Shown one piece after another: positions 35,939 to 43,052 of a stretch of 64,000 nucleotides of DNA. The notes under the pieces are model-generated. The model was given only the letters and a program-made list of their open reading frames with translations, had not been told where the DNA came from and ran no database searches. How positions within the stretch are numbered: the stretch's first letter is position 1; each line of letters opens with the position of its first letter. The translations under genes were made by a program, and so were the position numbers. Source of the DNA: Cystobacter ferrugineus (GTDB taxonomy: Bacteria; Myxococcota; Myxococcia; Myxococcales; Myxococcaceae); contig NZ_MPIN01000002.1 of assembly GCF_001887355.1 (NCBI RefSeq), forward strand, positions 682,001 through 746,000. Reading direction: 5' to 3'.

Positions 35939-36733
35939 ATGCCCCGCCTGAAGCTGACGGTCGAATACGACGGAACGAACTACGTGGGGTGGCAGGTCCA
36001 ACCCAATGGCGTCTCCATCCAGGCGCGGTTGATGGACGCGGTGGAGAAGCTGCTCGGCGAGCGCGTGCCGGTGGAGGCCGCGGGCCGGACGGACGCGGGC
36101 GTGCATGCCACCGGGCAGGTGGTGTGCTTCACCACCGGGCGCGTGCTGCCGCTCAAGGCCTACTGGATGGGGCTCAACAGCCTGCTGCCCGAGGACATCG
36201 CCGTGGTCCGGGCCGAGGAGGTGCCCGCCGACTTCGATCCCCGCCGCTGGTCGCGCGGCAAGCGCTACCGCTACCGGGTGAGCAACGCGCCCTCGCGCTC
36301 GCCGCTGCTTCGCGCCACGCACTGGGAGGTGTTCGCTCCGCTGGATGTGGACGCCCTGCGGCGCGGCGCGGCCCATCTGGTGGGGCGGCACGACTTCTCC
36401 TCCTTCCGGGCCTCGGACTGCCAGGCCGCCCACGCCGTGCGCGAGGTGCGCCGGGTGGACATCCAGGGAGAGAGCCGCGGGGTGCTGTCCTTCACCGTCG
36501 AGGGCACCGCCTTCCTCAAGCACATGGTGCGCAACCTCGTGGGCTCCCTGGTGGAGGTGGGCAAGGGCCGCCGGTCTCCGGACTGGGTGGCCGAGGTGCT
36601 CGCCGCCCGGGATCGCAAGCGCGCGGGCCCCACCGCGCCCGCCCACGGGCTCGTCCTGGAGGAGGTCTTCTATGGGGAGGGCCCGCCCCCTCGTTCCCCC
36701 GGCGGCACGGCGGACGGAGGCGACGAGGAGTGA
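35939..36733 (+). CDS. truA: tRNA pseudouridine synthase A
   Basis: A 264-residue enzyme that makes pseudouridine at tRNA positions 38-40. YDGTNYVGWQVQP at 10-22, AGRTDAGVHA with catalytic Asp52, RRWSRGKRYRYRV, HLVGRHDFSSFRA and FLKHMVRNLVG are the characteristic TruA motifs; length matches the family. A proline-rich acidic tail of 20 residues extends beyond the fold. It follows the Ser/Thr kinase by one base, so the kinase and truA are probably cotranscribed. Confidence 0.95.
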   Translation: MPRLKLTVEYDGTNYVGWQVQPNGVSIQARLMDAVEKLLGERVPVEAAGRTDAGVHATGQVVCFTTGRVLPLKAYWMGLNSLLPEDIAVVRAEEVPADFDPRRWSRGKRYRYRVSNAPSRSPLLRATHWEVFAPLDVDALRRGAAHLVGRHDFSSFRASDCQAAHAVREVRRVDIQGESRGVLSFTVEGTAFLKHMVRNLVGSLVEVGKGRRSPDWVAEVLAARDRKRAGPTAPAHGLVLEEVFYGEGPPPRSPGGTADGGDEE

Positions 36734-36745
36734 GCGCCCGGGAAT

Positions 36746-36761
36746 GCCTGACCGGTCAGGC
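36746..36761. promoter_or_regulatory. Perfect 16-bp palindrome upstream of a membrane-protein gene
   Basis: GCCTGACCGGTCAGGC is a spacerless perfect dyad ending 21 bp before the GTG of the next gene. With no loop it is more likely a dimeric repressor site than a terminator. The repressor is not identified. Confidence 0.45.
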
Positions 36762-36782
36762 TTGCGCTAGGCTCGGCTCCCC

Positions 36783-37475
36783 GTGAGCTCCTCGAAGGCC
36801 TTTCTCGAACCGCTGCGCGTTCGCATCCGCCGTTTCCAGTTCACCGTGGGACTGGGGTTTCTCGCCTTGATCCTCGGCTCCATCGTGAGCGTGGCCCTGT
36901 CCCAGCGCCTCATCGGCCGGGTGCAGGCACTGCCCTTTGGCTACGTGCGCTTCGCCATTGGCCTGGGGGTGCAGAACCTGTGGGTGCTCGCCGTGCTGCC
37001 CCTGCTGAGCTACGGCGCCGCGCGCATCATCGAGCTGCGCCCCCTGTCCACCGCGATCGGGGCCGCGCTCACCGGCGAGCTCTTCCTGGTCGCGCTTCAG
37101 TTCGTGCAGGACGGCATCGACGGGTGGGTGGAGCGTGGGTGGGTGGTTCTCTCGCTCGAGGCGGCCGTGTTCGCCCTGGGCATCTGGCTCACGCATCGCG
37201 CGATCCAGCGGGGACGGCGCGACGCGGCCCTGCAGGCGGAGCAGGCCCGGCAGCGCGCCGCCAGCCGCAAGGATGAGTACGCGGAGTTTCTTCGCGAGGC
37301 CGAGCGCGCCGGGGAGAAGAGCGCTCAGCGCGATGCCCAGAAGACCGAGGTGCCCGGCGGCACGCCCGAGACGCCTTCCCCCGCGCCGCAGCAGCCCGCC
37401 GCGCCGCCCGAGGCACCCCCGTCGGAGCCCATCGAGCCCACCACCGGAGAGCCGTCGAAGACCCCCGTGGTGTGA
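36783..37475 (+). CDS. Hypothetical four-span membrane protein with Pro-rich tail
   Basis: A 230-residue protein starting at GTG. Four predicted spans occupy about 18-40, 58-80, 90-110 and 118-138, then a charged helical stretch at about 140-185 (ARQRAASRKDEYAEFLREAERAGEK, partly coiled-coil) and a Pro/Glu/Thr-rich disordered tail (190-230). No recognised family. The long charged tail is cytosolic by the positive-inside rule, so it may interact with other proteins. Confidence 0.65.
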   Translation: MSSSKAFLEPLRVRIRRFQFTVGLGFLALILGSIVSVALSQRLIGRVQALPFGYVRFAIGLGVQNLWVLAVLPLLSYGAARIIELRPLSTAIGAALTGELFLVALQFVQDGIDGWVERGWVVLSLEAAVFALGIWLTHRAIQRGRRDAALQAEQARQRAASRKDEYAEFLREAERAGEKSAQRDAQKTEVPGGTPETPSPAPQQPAAPPEAPPSEPIEPTTGEPSKTPVV

Positions 37476-37501
37476 GTGTCCCCGGGGGAGTGCCCGCGCT
37501 C

Positions 37502-37870
37502 TCAGCCCTGGACCACGCGCTTGACGCCGCGGCGCAGCAGCAGGTCGGGCAGGGTGAAGCGGTGATCTCCCCGGAGCCGCAGCCGCTCTCCCTCCACGCT
37601 CCCGGTACACGCGAGGCCCCGCTGGAGGGCCTGGAGCCAGACGTGGAGCTCCGCCGCGGGCAGGCCCAGCCCCTCCACCACGGTGAAGTCCTCGCCTCCC
37701 TTGCCGCTCTCCCGGCGCACCGTCACGCGCTCGGGCCCCTGGTCGGGTGGGGTGGCGGGAAAGTCCTCCGGGCGCAGCTCGGGCTTCGTGGAGGGCAGGG
37801 CGTCGCGCAGGCCCCCGAGCCTGGCGAACGGCTGGTGGAAGCCCTTGGACTTGTCGTCGTTCCTGGCCAC
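37502..37870 (-). CDS. SUI1/eIF1-like translation initiation factor (YciH type)
   Basis: A 122-residue protein. The core, RVTVRRESGKGGEDFTVVEGL followed by LHVWLQALQRGLACTGSVEGERLRLRGDH and LPDLLLRRGVKRVVQG, is the SUI1 domain of eIF1 and bacterial YciH. In E. coli YciH discriminates initiator tRNA and start codons and represses some translation under stress. The N-terminal 45 residues are a charged extension. GTG 37870 is used because AAGGAGGA precedes it by nine bases; the GTG at 37879 would abut the SD. It follows a 77-residue gene by five bases. Confidence 0.85.
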   Translation of the reverse strand: MARNDDKSKGFHQPFARLGGLRDALPSTKPELRPEDFPATPPDQGPERVTVRRESGKGGEDFTVVEGLGLPAAELHVWLQALQRGLACTGSVEGERLRLRGDHRFTLPDLLLRRGVKRVVQG

Positions 37871-37875
37871 GGCCC

Positions 37876-38109
37876 TCACTCCTCCTTCGCCCGGGGCATG
37901 TGCCGCCCCACGAGCCGGGAGAGCAGGACCTGGAACGCGTCGGGACTGATGTCCAACTGCTCGACGACGTGTCCGTAGAGCTGCGCGGTGGGCACGGCGC
38001 GCCCGGGACGCTCCTGCTCGAGCCGGTGCAGGGTGTGCAGGATGATGCGCTCGGCCCGGGTGAGGCCGTCTCGCACGTCGGGGAGATGATCGAAGGGGTG
38101 GCCGGACAT
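37876..38109 (-). CDS. Small conserved-type helical protein upstream of SUI1-like gene
   Basis: A 77-residue cytosolic protein. Three helices are visible: LTRAERIILHTLHRLEQE (about 16-33), TAQLYGHVVEQLD (about 41-53) and DAFQVLLSRLVGRH (about 57-70). The helix-turn-helix-like spacing (PTAQLYGHVVE ... SPDAFQVLLSRL) resembles a compact winged-helix fold, so nucleic-acid binding is possible. It has no recognised family and probably shares a transcript with the SUI1-like gene. Confidence 0.6.
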   Translation of the reverse strand: MSGHPFDHLPDVRDGLTRAERIILHTLHRLEQERPGRAVPTAQLYGHVVEQLDISPDAFQVLLSRLVGRHMPRAKEE

Positions 38110-38244
38110 GGGCGCCCGGCAGCCTATTCCAGCGGGCCGGGTGCCCGCCCGCCCTCCGGGCCGGATTGACAGCTCCTCCGCTCAAACGGATATTGCGCGC
38201 GTCCGCTCCTGCGGACATGATTCCGTTATCGGAGACACCCCCTC

Positions 38245-38382
38245 ATGAATCAGGCCGCCGAAGTCATCAACCTCGAAGAGTTCCGGAAGCGGCGCGAGCC
38301 CAGGGCCTCGTCGGCCTGGACACACATGCCCATGCACCGCTGGACGCCGGTGTGGGTGTGGGTCATGGTCTGGCCGACGTGA
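38245..38382 (+). CDS. 45-residue coupled small ORF upstream of XRE-cupin regulator
   Basis: ATG 38245, with GGAG nine bases upstream, opens a 45-residue frame: MNQAAEVINLEEFRKRREPR, then a Trp/Val/Met-rich end (MHRWTPVWVWVMVW). INLEEFRKRRE is a good amphipathic charged helix. Its TGA overlaps the GTG of the regulator gene as GTGA, so ribosomes finishing this ORF would restart on the regulator. It could be a leader peptide or a small regulatory protein with a hydrophobic, aromatic tail. No family recognised. Confidence 0.6.
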   Translation: MNQAAEVINLEEFRKRREPRASSAWTHMPMHRWTPVWVWVMVWPT

Positions 38383-39110
38383 AATCGGTTCGAGAAAACA
38401 CCCCTCCCTCGTCGGAGGAAGCCGAAGCCGCTCCGGCCAAGGGCCGGAAGCGGGAGTCGAGCGCGAAGAAGGTGGCGCCGCCCGTGGCCGATGCCCCCAC
38501 CTCCGAGGAGGAGTGGGCCTACGAGGTCGCTCACGCGGAGGCGTCCACGGATCTGGCGCCCATCGTCGGACGCAACCTGCGCAGGCTGCGCACCCAGCGG
38601 GGCCTGTCCCTGGAGCGGCTCGCCAAGGCGTCGGGCGTGAGCCGGGCGATGCTGGGGCAGATTGAACTGGGACAGAGCGCGCCCACCATCAACGTCATCT
38701 GGAAGATCGCCCGGGCGTTGGGCATCCCGTTCTCGGCGCTGATCAGCACCACGGCGCAGACGGGCACCCGCCTGATGCGCTCCCAGCAGTCCAAGCGGCT
38801 GTCCTCCCATGATGGGAAGTTCGTGTCGCGGGCGCTCTTTCCGTTCGACGAGCCCCGGCGCGTGGAGTTCTACGAGCTGCGGCTGGCCGCGCACGCGACG
38901 GAGGAGGCGGACGCCCACCCGCCCGGCACCATGGAGAACCTGGTGGTGACGTCGGGCACGGTGGAGATCGACCGGGGCGAGGAGCACCACGTGCTGAGCG
39001 CGGGAGACGCCATCCTGTTCGAGGCGGACGTGGCGCATGTCTACCGGAACACCAGTGACGTGGACGCGGTGATGTACCTGGTGATGACGTACGCGGAAAC
39101 GGTCGGCTGA
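38379..39110 (+). CDS. XRE-family regulator with C-terminal cupin
   Basis: A 243-residue regulator. Residues 1-55 are a disordered Lys/Glu/Ala-rich tail. 62-121 is a lambda-repressor-type HTH (LRRLRTQRGLSLERLAKASG, SRAMLGQIELGQSAPT). 155-240 is a cupin (HPPGTMENLVVTSGTVEI, GDAILFEADVAHVYRN), which usually binds a small ligand or metal. This two-domain layout is common in regulators of catabolic or stress genes (PuuR/SutR-like). GTG 38379 overlaps the small ORF stop (GTGA), so regulator output depends on translation of that ORF. The transcript ends at a strong hairpin at 39137. Confidence 0.88.
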   Translation: MKSVRENTPPSSEEAEAAPAKGRKRESSAKKVAPPVADAPTSEEEWAYEVAHAEASTDLAPIVGRNLRRLRTQRGLSLERLAKASGVSRAMLGQIELGQSAPTINVIWKIARALGIPFSALISTTAQTGTRLMRSQQSKRLSSHDGKFVSRALFPFDEPRRVEFYELRLAAHATEEADAHPPGTMENLVVTSGTVEIDRGEEHHVLSAGDAILFEADVAHVYRNTSDVDAVMYLVMTYAETVG

Positions 39111-39136
39111 GCGGGCCCCGTGTCCCCGAAAACGCC

Positions 39137-39176
39137 GAGAGCCGGCGCGGCCCCGTGGGGCGGCTCGCCGGCTCTC
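39137..39176. terminator. Strong hairpin between convergent XRE-cupin and Met-rich genes
   Basis: GAGAGCCGGCG (39137-39147) pairs perfectly with CGCCGGCTCTC (39166-39176), and the loop itself folds as CCCC-GTG-GGGG. For the leftward transcript the stem is followed by a short T-run (GCGTTTTCGG). It probably serves both genes. Confidence 0.7.
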
Positions 39177-39203
39177 GTGCTTCGTGCCCGATGGGGGCGC
39201 GGA

Positions 39204-39704
39204 CTACTTGGTGGAGCCCATCATGGTGCCCATCATCATGGGCATGCCGTTGCACATCATCATCATCGGCATCCCCATGGCCATCATGGAGTTCATCGCC
39301 TCGCAGCAGTCCTTCATCATGTCCATCTGCGACGGATCCATGGGCATCATCCGGCACATCATGCCGTCCTTGCCCATCTCCATCGTCATCCGGCACATCA
39401 TCGGCATGCGCATCATCATGGGCATCATCATCGGCATGCCGCCCATCATCGGGTTCATGCCCATCATCGGCATCTGATTCATGCCCATCATGGGCATCAT
39501 GCCGCCCATCATCGGGTTCATGCCCATCATGGGCATCATGCCGCCCATCATCGGGTTCATGCCGCCCATCATCGGGTTCATGCCGCCCATCATCGGCATG
39601 GGCATGGGCATCATTCCACCCATCATCGGGTTCATGCCGCCCATCATCGGGTTCATTCCAGGCTGCATGGGCATCGGCATGGGCATCTGAGAAGCAGGCG
39701 TCAT
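39204..39704 (-). CDS. Methionine-rich repeat protein (46% Met)
   Basis: A 166-residue protein with 77 methionines, 5 cysteines and no histidine. Residues 17-90 are tandem MNPMMGG and MMPMMG units; residues 90-166 are Met-rich but less regular, with MMCR twice, CC and MMMMCNG. No signal peptide is visible, so it is probably cytosolic. AGAGGA lies seven bases upstream of ATG 39704. Met/Cys-rich proteins of this kind bind soft metals such as Cu(I) or act as oxidant sinks; that is inference. The repeats also leave Ile/Pro-rich ORFs open on the plus strand, but those lack ribosome sites. Confidence 0.7.
   Translation of the reverse strand: MTPASQMPMPMPMQPGMNPMMGGMNPMMGGMMPMPMPMMGGMNPMMGGMNPMMGGMMPMMGMNPMMGGMMPMMGMNQMPMMGMNPMMGGMPMMMPMMMRMPMMCRMTMEMGKDGMMCRMMPMDPSQMDMMKDCCEAMNSMMAMGMPMMMMCNGMPMMMGTMMGSTK
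39437..39660. repeat. Tandem 21-bp coding repeats (MNPMMGG units)
   Basis: The unit GCCGCCCATCATCGGGTTCA, about 21 bp, occurs roughly seven times with small changes and some GGGCATCAT spacers. It encodes Asn-Pro-Met-Met-Gly-Gly-Met on the minus strand. Copies are nearly identical at the DNA level, suggesting recent expansion. Confidence 0.85.
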
Positions 39705-39925
39705 GGTGCGTCCTCTCGTGACTGTGACTGCATGTATGACTTCGACCCGGCTACGGTAGAGAGGGACGCCCCACGCGACAATCCACCCGGTTTTTTTTCC
39801 TCCAGTGAAACGGAGGAGTCGCTTTGGGCAGCGGATGCCGTGTGGGATTCAGTACGGCGAACCGGGATGTTCGTGCACCCCGGATCGCCCGGATGAAGGA
39901 GGCACACGGCCCGTCGCCTGGTGAT

Positions 39926-41545
39926 CTATCGGCACTGGGGCTGCTCGGAGGCTCCGGTGCTGGAGGCGACGAGCCGCAGGAACTCGTCCGGCGGGGGCTC
40001 CGAGCCGTTCTCCCAGAGCGAGGCTTCCGCCCAGCACTGCACCCAGTCGGTGCTCCAGTTGGCGGGCAGGGCGTTGCACGCGGAGCGGCGCGCGGCACCT
40101 CGCACCCGGGCGTCGTGCTGCACCGCCGCGAACACGTGCGGAGCGAGTCGATCCAGGAAGGCGTCGGAGAAGGCGTGGGGAGGCGGCATGTTGAGCGGAT
40201 CCGCCGAGATGCCAGCGGGCCCGAAGCCCACGTGCTCCGCGTCCGAGAAGCGCAGCACTCCGGCATCCTGCACCGGCGGCGCGCCCCCCGGGGTGTTCGC
40301 GCGCAGGGTGAACTGGTAGGGCGAGCTCCAGTCGTGCGTCAGCACGGAGTAGGTGAAGGTGTCGTAGACGTCCTCGGTCACGGTCTCGGAGAGTCCGTCC
40401 AGTGCCCGGCCCGCATCCTCTCGCGCCGCCACCTTCTGCTTGCGCTCCTCGTCGAGCTTGCGCGCCTCGTCACAGGCGGGAGTGCTCGCGGGGGGCGTGT
40501 CCGGGCAACCCACGCACGTCGCATCGTGTGCCGGCGGGTTCTTCTTGCACTCCTTGTCCTTCTCCTCGAAGGCCCGCTCGGCCCTCCGCAGCTCGCGCTC
40601 GGCGTCTCCCAGCCGATCGCGGGCCCGCTCGAACCTGGGGTTGGGCACCTGGCGCGTGCCGCTCACATAGCGCACGTGGTTCACGTCCTCGGTGATGTTC
40701 TCCACCACGCGCTGCACGAGCGCGTCCACCTGGAGGACGAGGGGCGAGGGCTGACCGGGCACGTTTCCGTTCTCGGCGCACCGGCTCCCACGGGGAAGGC
40801 CCGAGGCCAGGCTGGAGCACGGGGCGGACAGGCCCTGGGCGATGGGACGGTAGATGGGGCCATCGAGCTGGGTGACGACGGGGATGCTGCTCTGGGCGAA
40901 GAAGTCCTGCTGGGCGCGCTGGAGCTCGGCGCCCGTGTTGCCCGAGGGGGCCAGGCACTGCGCCGTCGTCCACAGCACGGCGGCGGCGCCTTGCGTTCCC
41001 CGGGAGCTCGCGGTGGTCGCGAGCGTCGCGAAGCGCGCGGAGAGCTGGCTCGCGCGCGAGGCGAGGAGATCCTGGTAGGCGCTCACGGGAAGCTGGTGTC
41101 CCCGGGCCTGGAGGCACGCGAAGCCCGCGACCTCCGAGCCCACCGAGCCGTCCTCCCTCCACTGGTTGGCGCAGCGCTCGGTGTGCAACCGGCTCGCACT
41201 CTCGAGCATCGCGTTGACCTCGACGTGCTCGGGCAGCAGATCCCGCGCGTCGAGCAGCGGCGGCAGGCAGCGATCCAGGTCGCCCGTGTCACATCCCGGC
41301 CGGGCGGTGGTGATGGCCTGATCCGTGGCCTTGACGGAGAAGAGGGGGACACGGCCGCACGCATCCTCGTCATCGGGCGCGGCGCGGCAGGCGTCACGGT
41401 AGGAGCGTGCCGCGGTCAGGAAGTCGCCACGGATCGCCGCTTCCCGGGCGCGGTTGAAGGCTTCCCGATAAGCGCTGTTACAGCCTCCCAGTAGAAGGAG
41501 GGCGAGAGCCGAGGTGAGTCGTAGAGGGGAAGAGGGGGTGTTCAT
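39926..41545 (-). CDS. Large hypothetical lipoprotein
   Basis: A 539-residue protein with a lipobox LALLLLGGC (Cys22). The N-terminal 100 residues look like helical repeats (AFNRAREAAIRGDFLTAARSYRDACRAAPDD, TPR-like). A long charged coiled-coil region lies at about 310-390 (RFERARDRLGDAERELRRAERAFEEKDKECKK). About 15 cysteines are spread through the protein, so disulfides are likely in the envelope. The C-terminal third is beta-rich. No named family recognised. The 190-bp region upstream of the start (41546-41738) separates it from the divergent GNAT gene. Confidence 0.7.
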   Translation of the reverse strand: MNTPSSPLRLTSALALLLLGGCNSAYREAFNRAREAAIRGDFLTAARSYRDACRAAPDDEDACGRVPLFSVKATDQAITTARPGCDTGDLDRCLPPLLDARDLLPEHVEVNAMLESASRLHTERCANQWREDGSVGSEVAGFACLQARGHQLPVSAYQDLLASRASQLSARFATLATTASSRGTQGAAAVLWTTAQCLAPSGNTGAELQRAQQDFFAQSSIPVVTQLDGPIYRPIAQGLSAPCSSLASGLPRGSRCAENGNVPGQPSPLVLQVDALVQRVVENITEDVNHVRYVSGTRQVPNPRFERARDRLGDAERELRRAERAFEEKDKECKKNPPAHDATCVGCPDTPPASTPACDEARKLDEERKQKVAAREDAGRALDGLSETVTEDVYDTFTYSVLTHDWSSPYQFTLRANTPGGAPPVQDAGVLRFSDAEHVGFGPAGISADPLNMPPPHAFSDAFLDRLAPHVFAAVQHDARVRGAARRSACNALPANWSTDWVQCWAEASLWENGSEPPPDEFLRLVASSTGASEQPQCR

Positions 41546-41738
41546 GGCGAAAGGTGGCGGGCGAGCGGGAATGCTGCTCCGGACGGGAGCCCGGCCCCTC
41601 TATTCAGCCCCATTCCCCGTCAACTTCCAAACCCCCCTCCTGTCCGCTGGAGTCCATTGGCACCGCCCGGGTGGGCGGATGTCTTGACGCGATGCGGCGT
41701 GGGGCTCAGGTTGTTAAGAACGGAGCGGGAGGTCCTCC

Positions 41739-42419
41739 ATGGGTTCCTATCATCGTTTTCATCCTGGGTTTCGGGAGCGGGTGATGCTCGAGGATGGGAC
41801 GTGGGCGGAGGTGCGCATGGTGCGGCGCCAGGACGAGCAGCTCCTGCGGGAGGGGTTCGCCCGGCTGTCTCCGCGTGCCCGCTACCAGCGCTTCCTGTCC
41901 GCCAAGCCCCGGCTGACGGACGAGGAGCTGCGCTACCTCACCGACGTGGATGGGGAGAGCCATGTCGCGCTGGGGGTGGTGACGTGGGACGACCTGGGCC
42001 GGGAAGTGGGGCTGGGCGTGGCCCGCTTCTTCCGGCTGGCGGACATGCCCGAGGTCGCCGAGGCGGCCATCACCGTGGTGGACGATGCCCAGGGCAAGGG
42101 AATCGGCCGCCTGCTGATGGACTGTCTGGTCCAGGCCGCGCGCGAGCGGGGCGTGGATCGTTTCGAGTTCCGCGTGCTTCCGGGCAACCAGCCCATGAAC
42201 CGGCTCATCCAGGCGCTCGGCCCGTGTGAGCCCCAGCACGAAGGCGAGGCGCTGTGCTTCAGCGTGCCGCTGCATGCGTCCTCGCTCGGGGAGAGCGATT
42301 TGATCCGCCCCCTGCTGTCGCTCGCGGCCCAGGGGGCGCTGACGCTCGTGGGCCCCACGTGCCGCGCCCGGCTCCTGCCGCACGCGCCGCTCGTGCGGCA
42401 GGAAGTCCACGCTTCCTGA
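41739..42419 (+). CDS. GNAT-family N-acetyltransferase
   Basis: A 226-residue protein. The N-terminal half includes RVMLEDGTWAEVRMVRRQDEQLLREGFARLSPRARYQRFL, typical of GNAT domains related to Pat/protein acetyltransferases. The acetyl-CoA pyrophosphate loop is DAQGKGIGRLLMDCLVQAARERG (Q/R-x-x-G-x-G/A), and VDRFEFRVLPGNQPMNRLIQALG provides beta5/alpha4. The C-terminal 50 residues are an extension. ATG 41739 follows GGGAGG. Substrate unknown; the resemblance to protein lysine acetyltransferases is suggestive only. Confidence 0.85.
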   Translation: MGSYHRFHPGFRERVMLEDGTWAEVRMVRRQDEQLLREGFARLSPRARYQRFLSAKPRLTDEELRYLTDVDGESHVALGVVTWDDLGREVGLGVARFFRLADMPEVAEAAITVVDDAQGKGIGRLLMDCLVQAARERGVDRFEFRVLPGNQPMNRLIQALGPCEPQHEGEALCFSVPLHASSLGESDLIRPLLSLAAQGALTLVGPTCRARLLPHAPLVRQEVHAS

Positions 42420-42428
42420 GGGCGCGGC

Positions 42429-43052
42429 TCAGGGAGGGGAGGGGGGCGCCGCCACTTCCTGGTAGCGCAACGAGGGCCGCGCGGGAGTGCCCGCGGCGTC
42501 GTAGTACGAGAGCATCTTCAGCTTGAAGAACCGCCCGCGGCTGCTGCGCACCACGTAGAGCAGCTCGTCACGCGGCTGGAGGCGGTGCTTGACGAGATCG
42601 TAGACGTACCAGCCGCCCCGCGCGCCGTTGAACACCGTCTCGGAGGCGTCCTGCTGGTAGCCCTCGGCGGGTGCCTCCGTGAGCGCATCCCAGCCCTGTT
42701 CCTGGAGCACCGCCACGCGCACCGAGCCCGCCGGATTGCCACCGCCCCCGTTCATCGTGACGGTGAAGCGCTGGAAGGCCAGGTCCCACTCGTTGCTCTC
42801 CAGGGCCTCGTCGGTCTTCATCTCCCGGCCCTCGTCGATGTCGAAGTAGACCTGGGCGGACTTGTTCGTCGCGTCGATGAGGGCGACGTGGCTGCCGTCC
42901 TCCTGGTTCGTCACCTCGACGAGCGGCCCGGTGGTGATCTGCCCATCGAAGGGGTAGTCCTCGCGCAGGTCCGGCGCACACGCCGCCAGGAGCAGCCCCA
43001 TCATCGGCCCCGTGAAGGGCGGCGCTCCATCCATCCTCGTCAGTATTCCCAT
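42429..43052 (-). CDS. HmuY-family haem-binding lipoprotein
   Basis: A 207-residue protein. ATG 43052 gives a short signal with lipobox LLLAAC (Cys25). The core has the HmuY pattern [13 protein letters not shown] and [24 protein letters not shown], then [39 protein letters not shown]. HmuY in Porphyromonas takes haem from host proteins and hands it to the TonB receptor HmuR. The gene overlaps the adjacent receptor's stop by 13 bp, which fits a pair. Haem ligands (two His in P. gingivalis) are not obvious here; family members vary and may use Met or Tyr. Confidence 0.82.
   Translation of the reverse strand: MGILTRMDGAPPFTGPMMGLLLAACAPDLREDYPFDGQITTGPLVEVTNQEDGSHVALIDATNKSAQVYFDIDEGREMKTDEALESNEWDLAFQRFTVTMNGGGGNPAGSVRVAVLQEQGWDALTEAPAEGYQQDASETVFNGARGGWYVYDLVKHRLQPRDELLYVVRSSRGRFFKLKMLSYYDAAGTPARPSLRYQEVAAPPSPP

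Noticed and set aside
39437-39660. Tandem 21-bp repeats considered as a CRISPR array
   Set aside because: Repeats are contiguous multiples of 3 inside one reading frame, with no unique spacers and no cas genes.
39184-39690. Plus-strand Ile/Pro-rich frames over the Met-rich gene
   Set aside because: They are split by a stop near 39477 and lack ribosome sites, whereas the minus strand is one intact frame with AGAGGA before its ATG.
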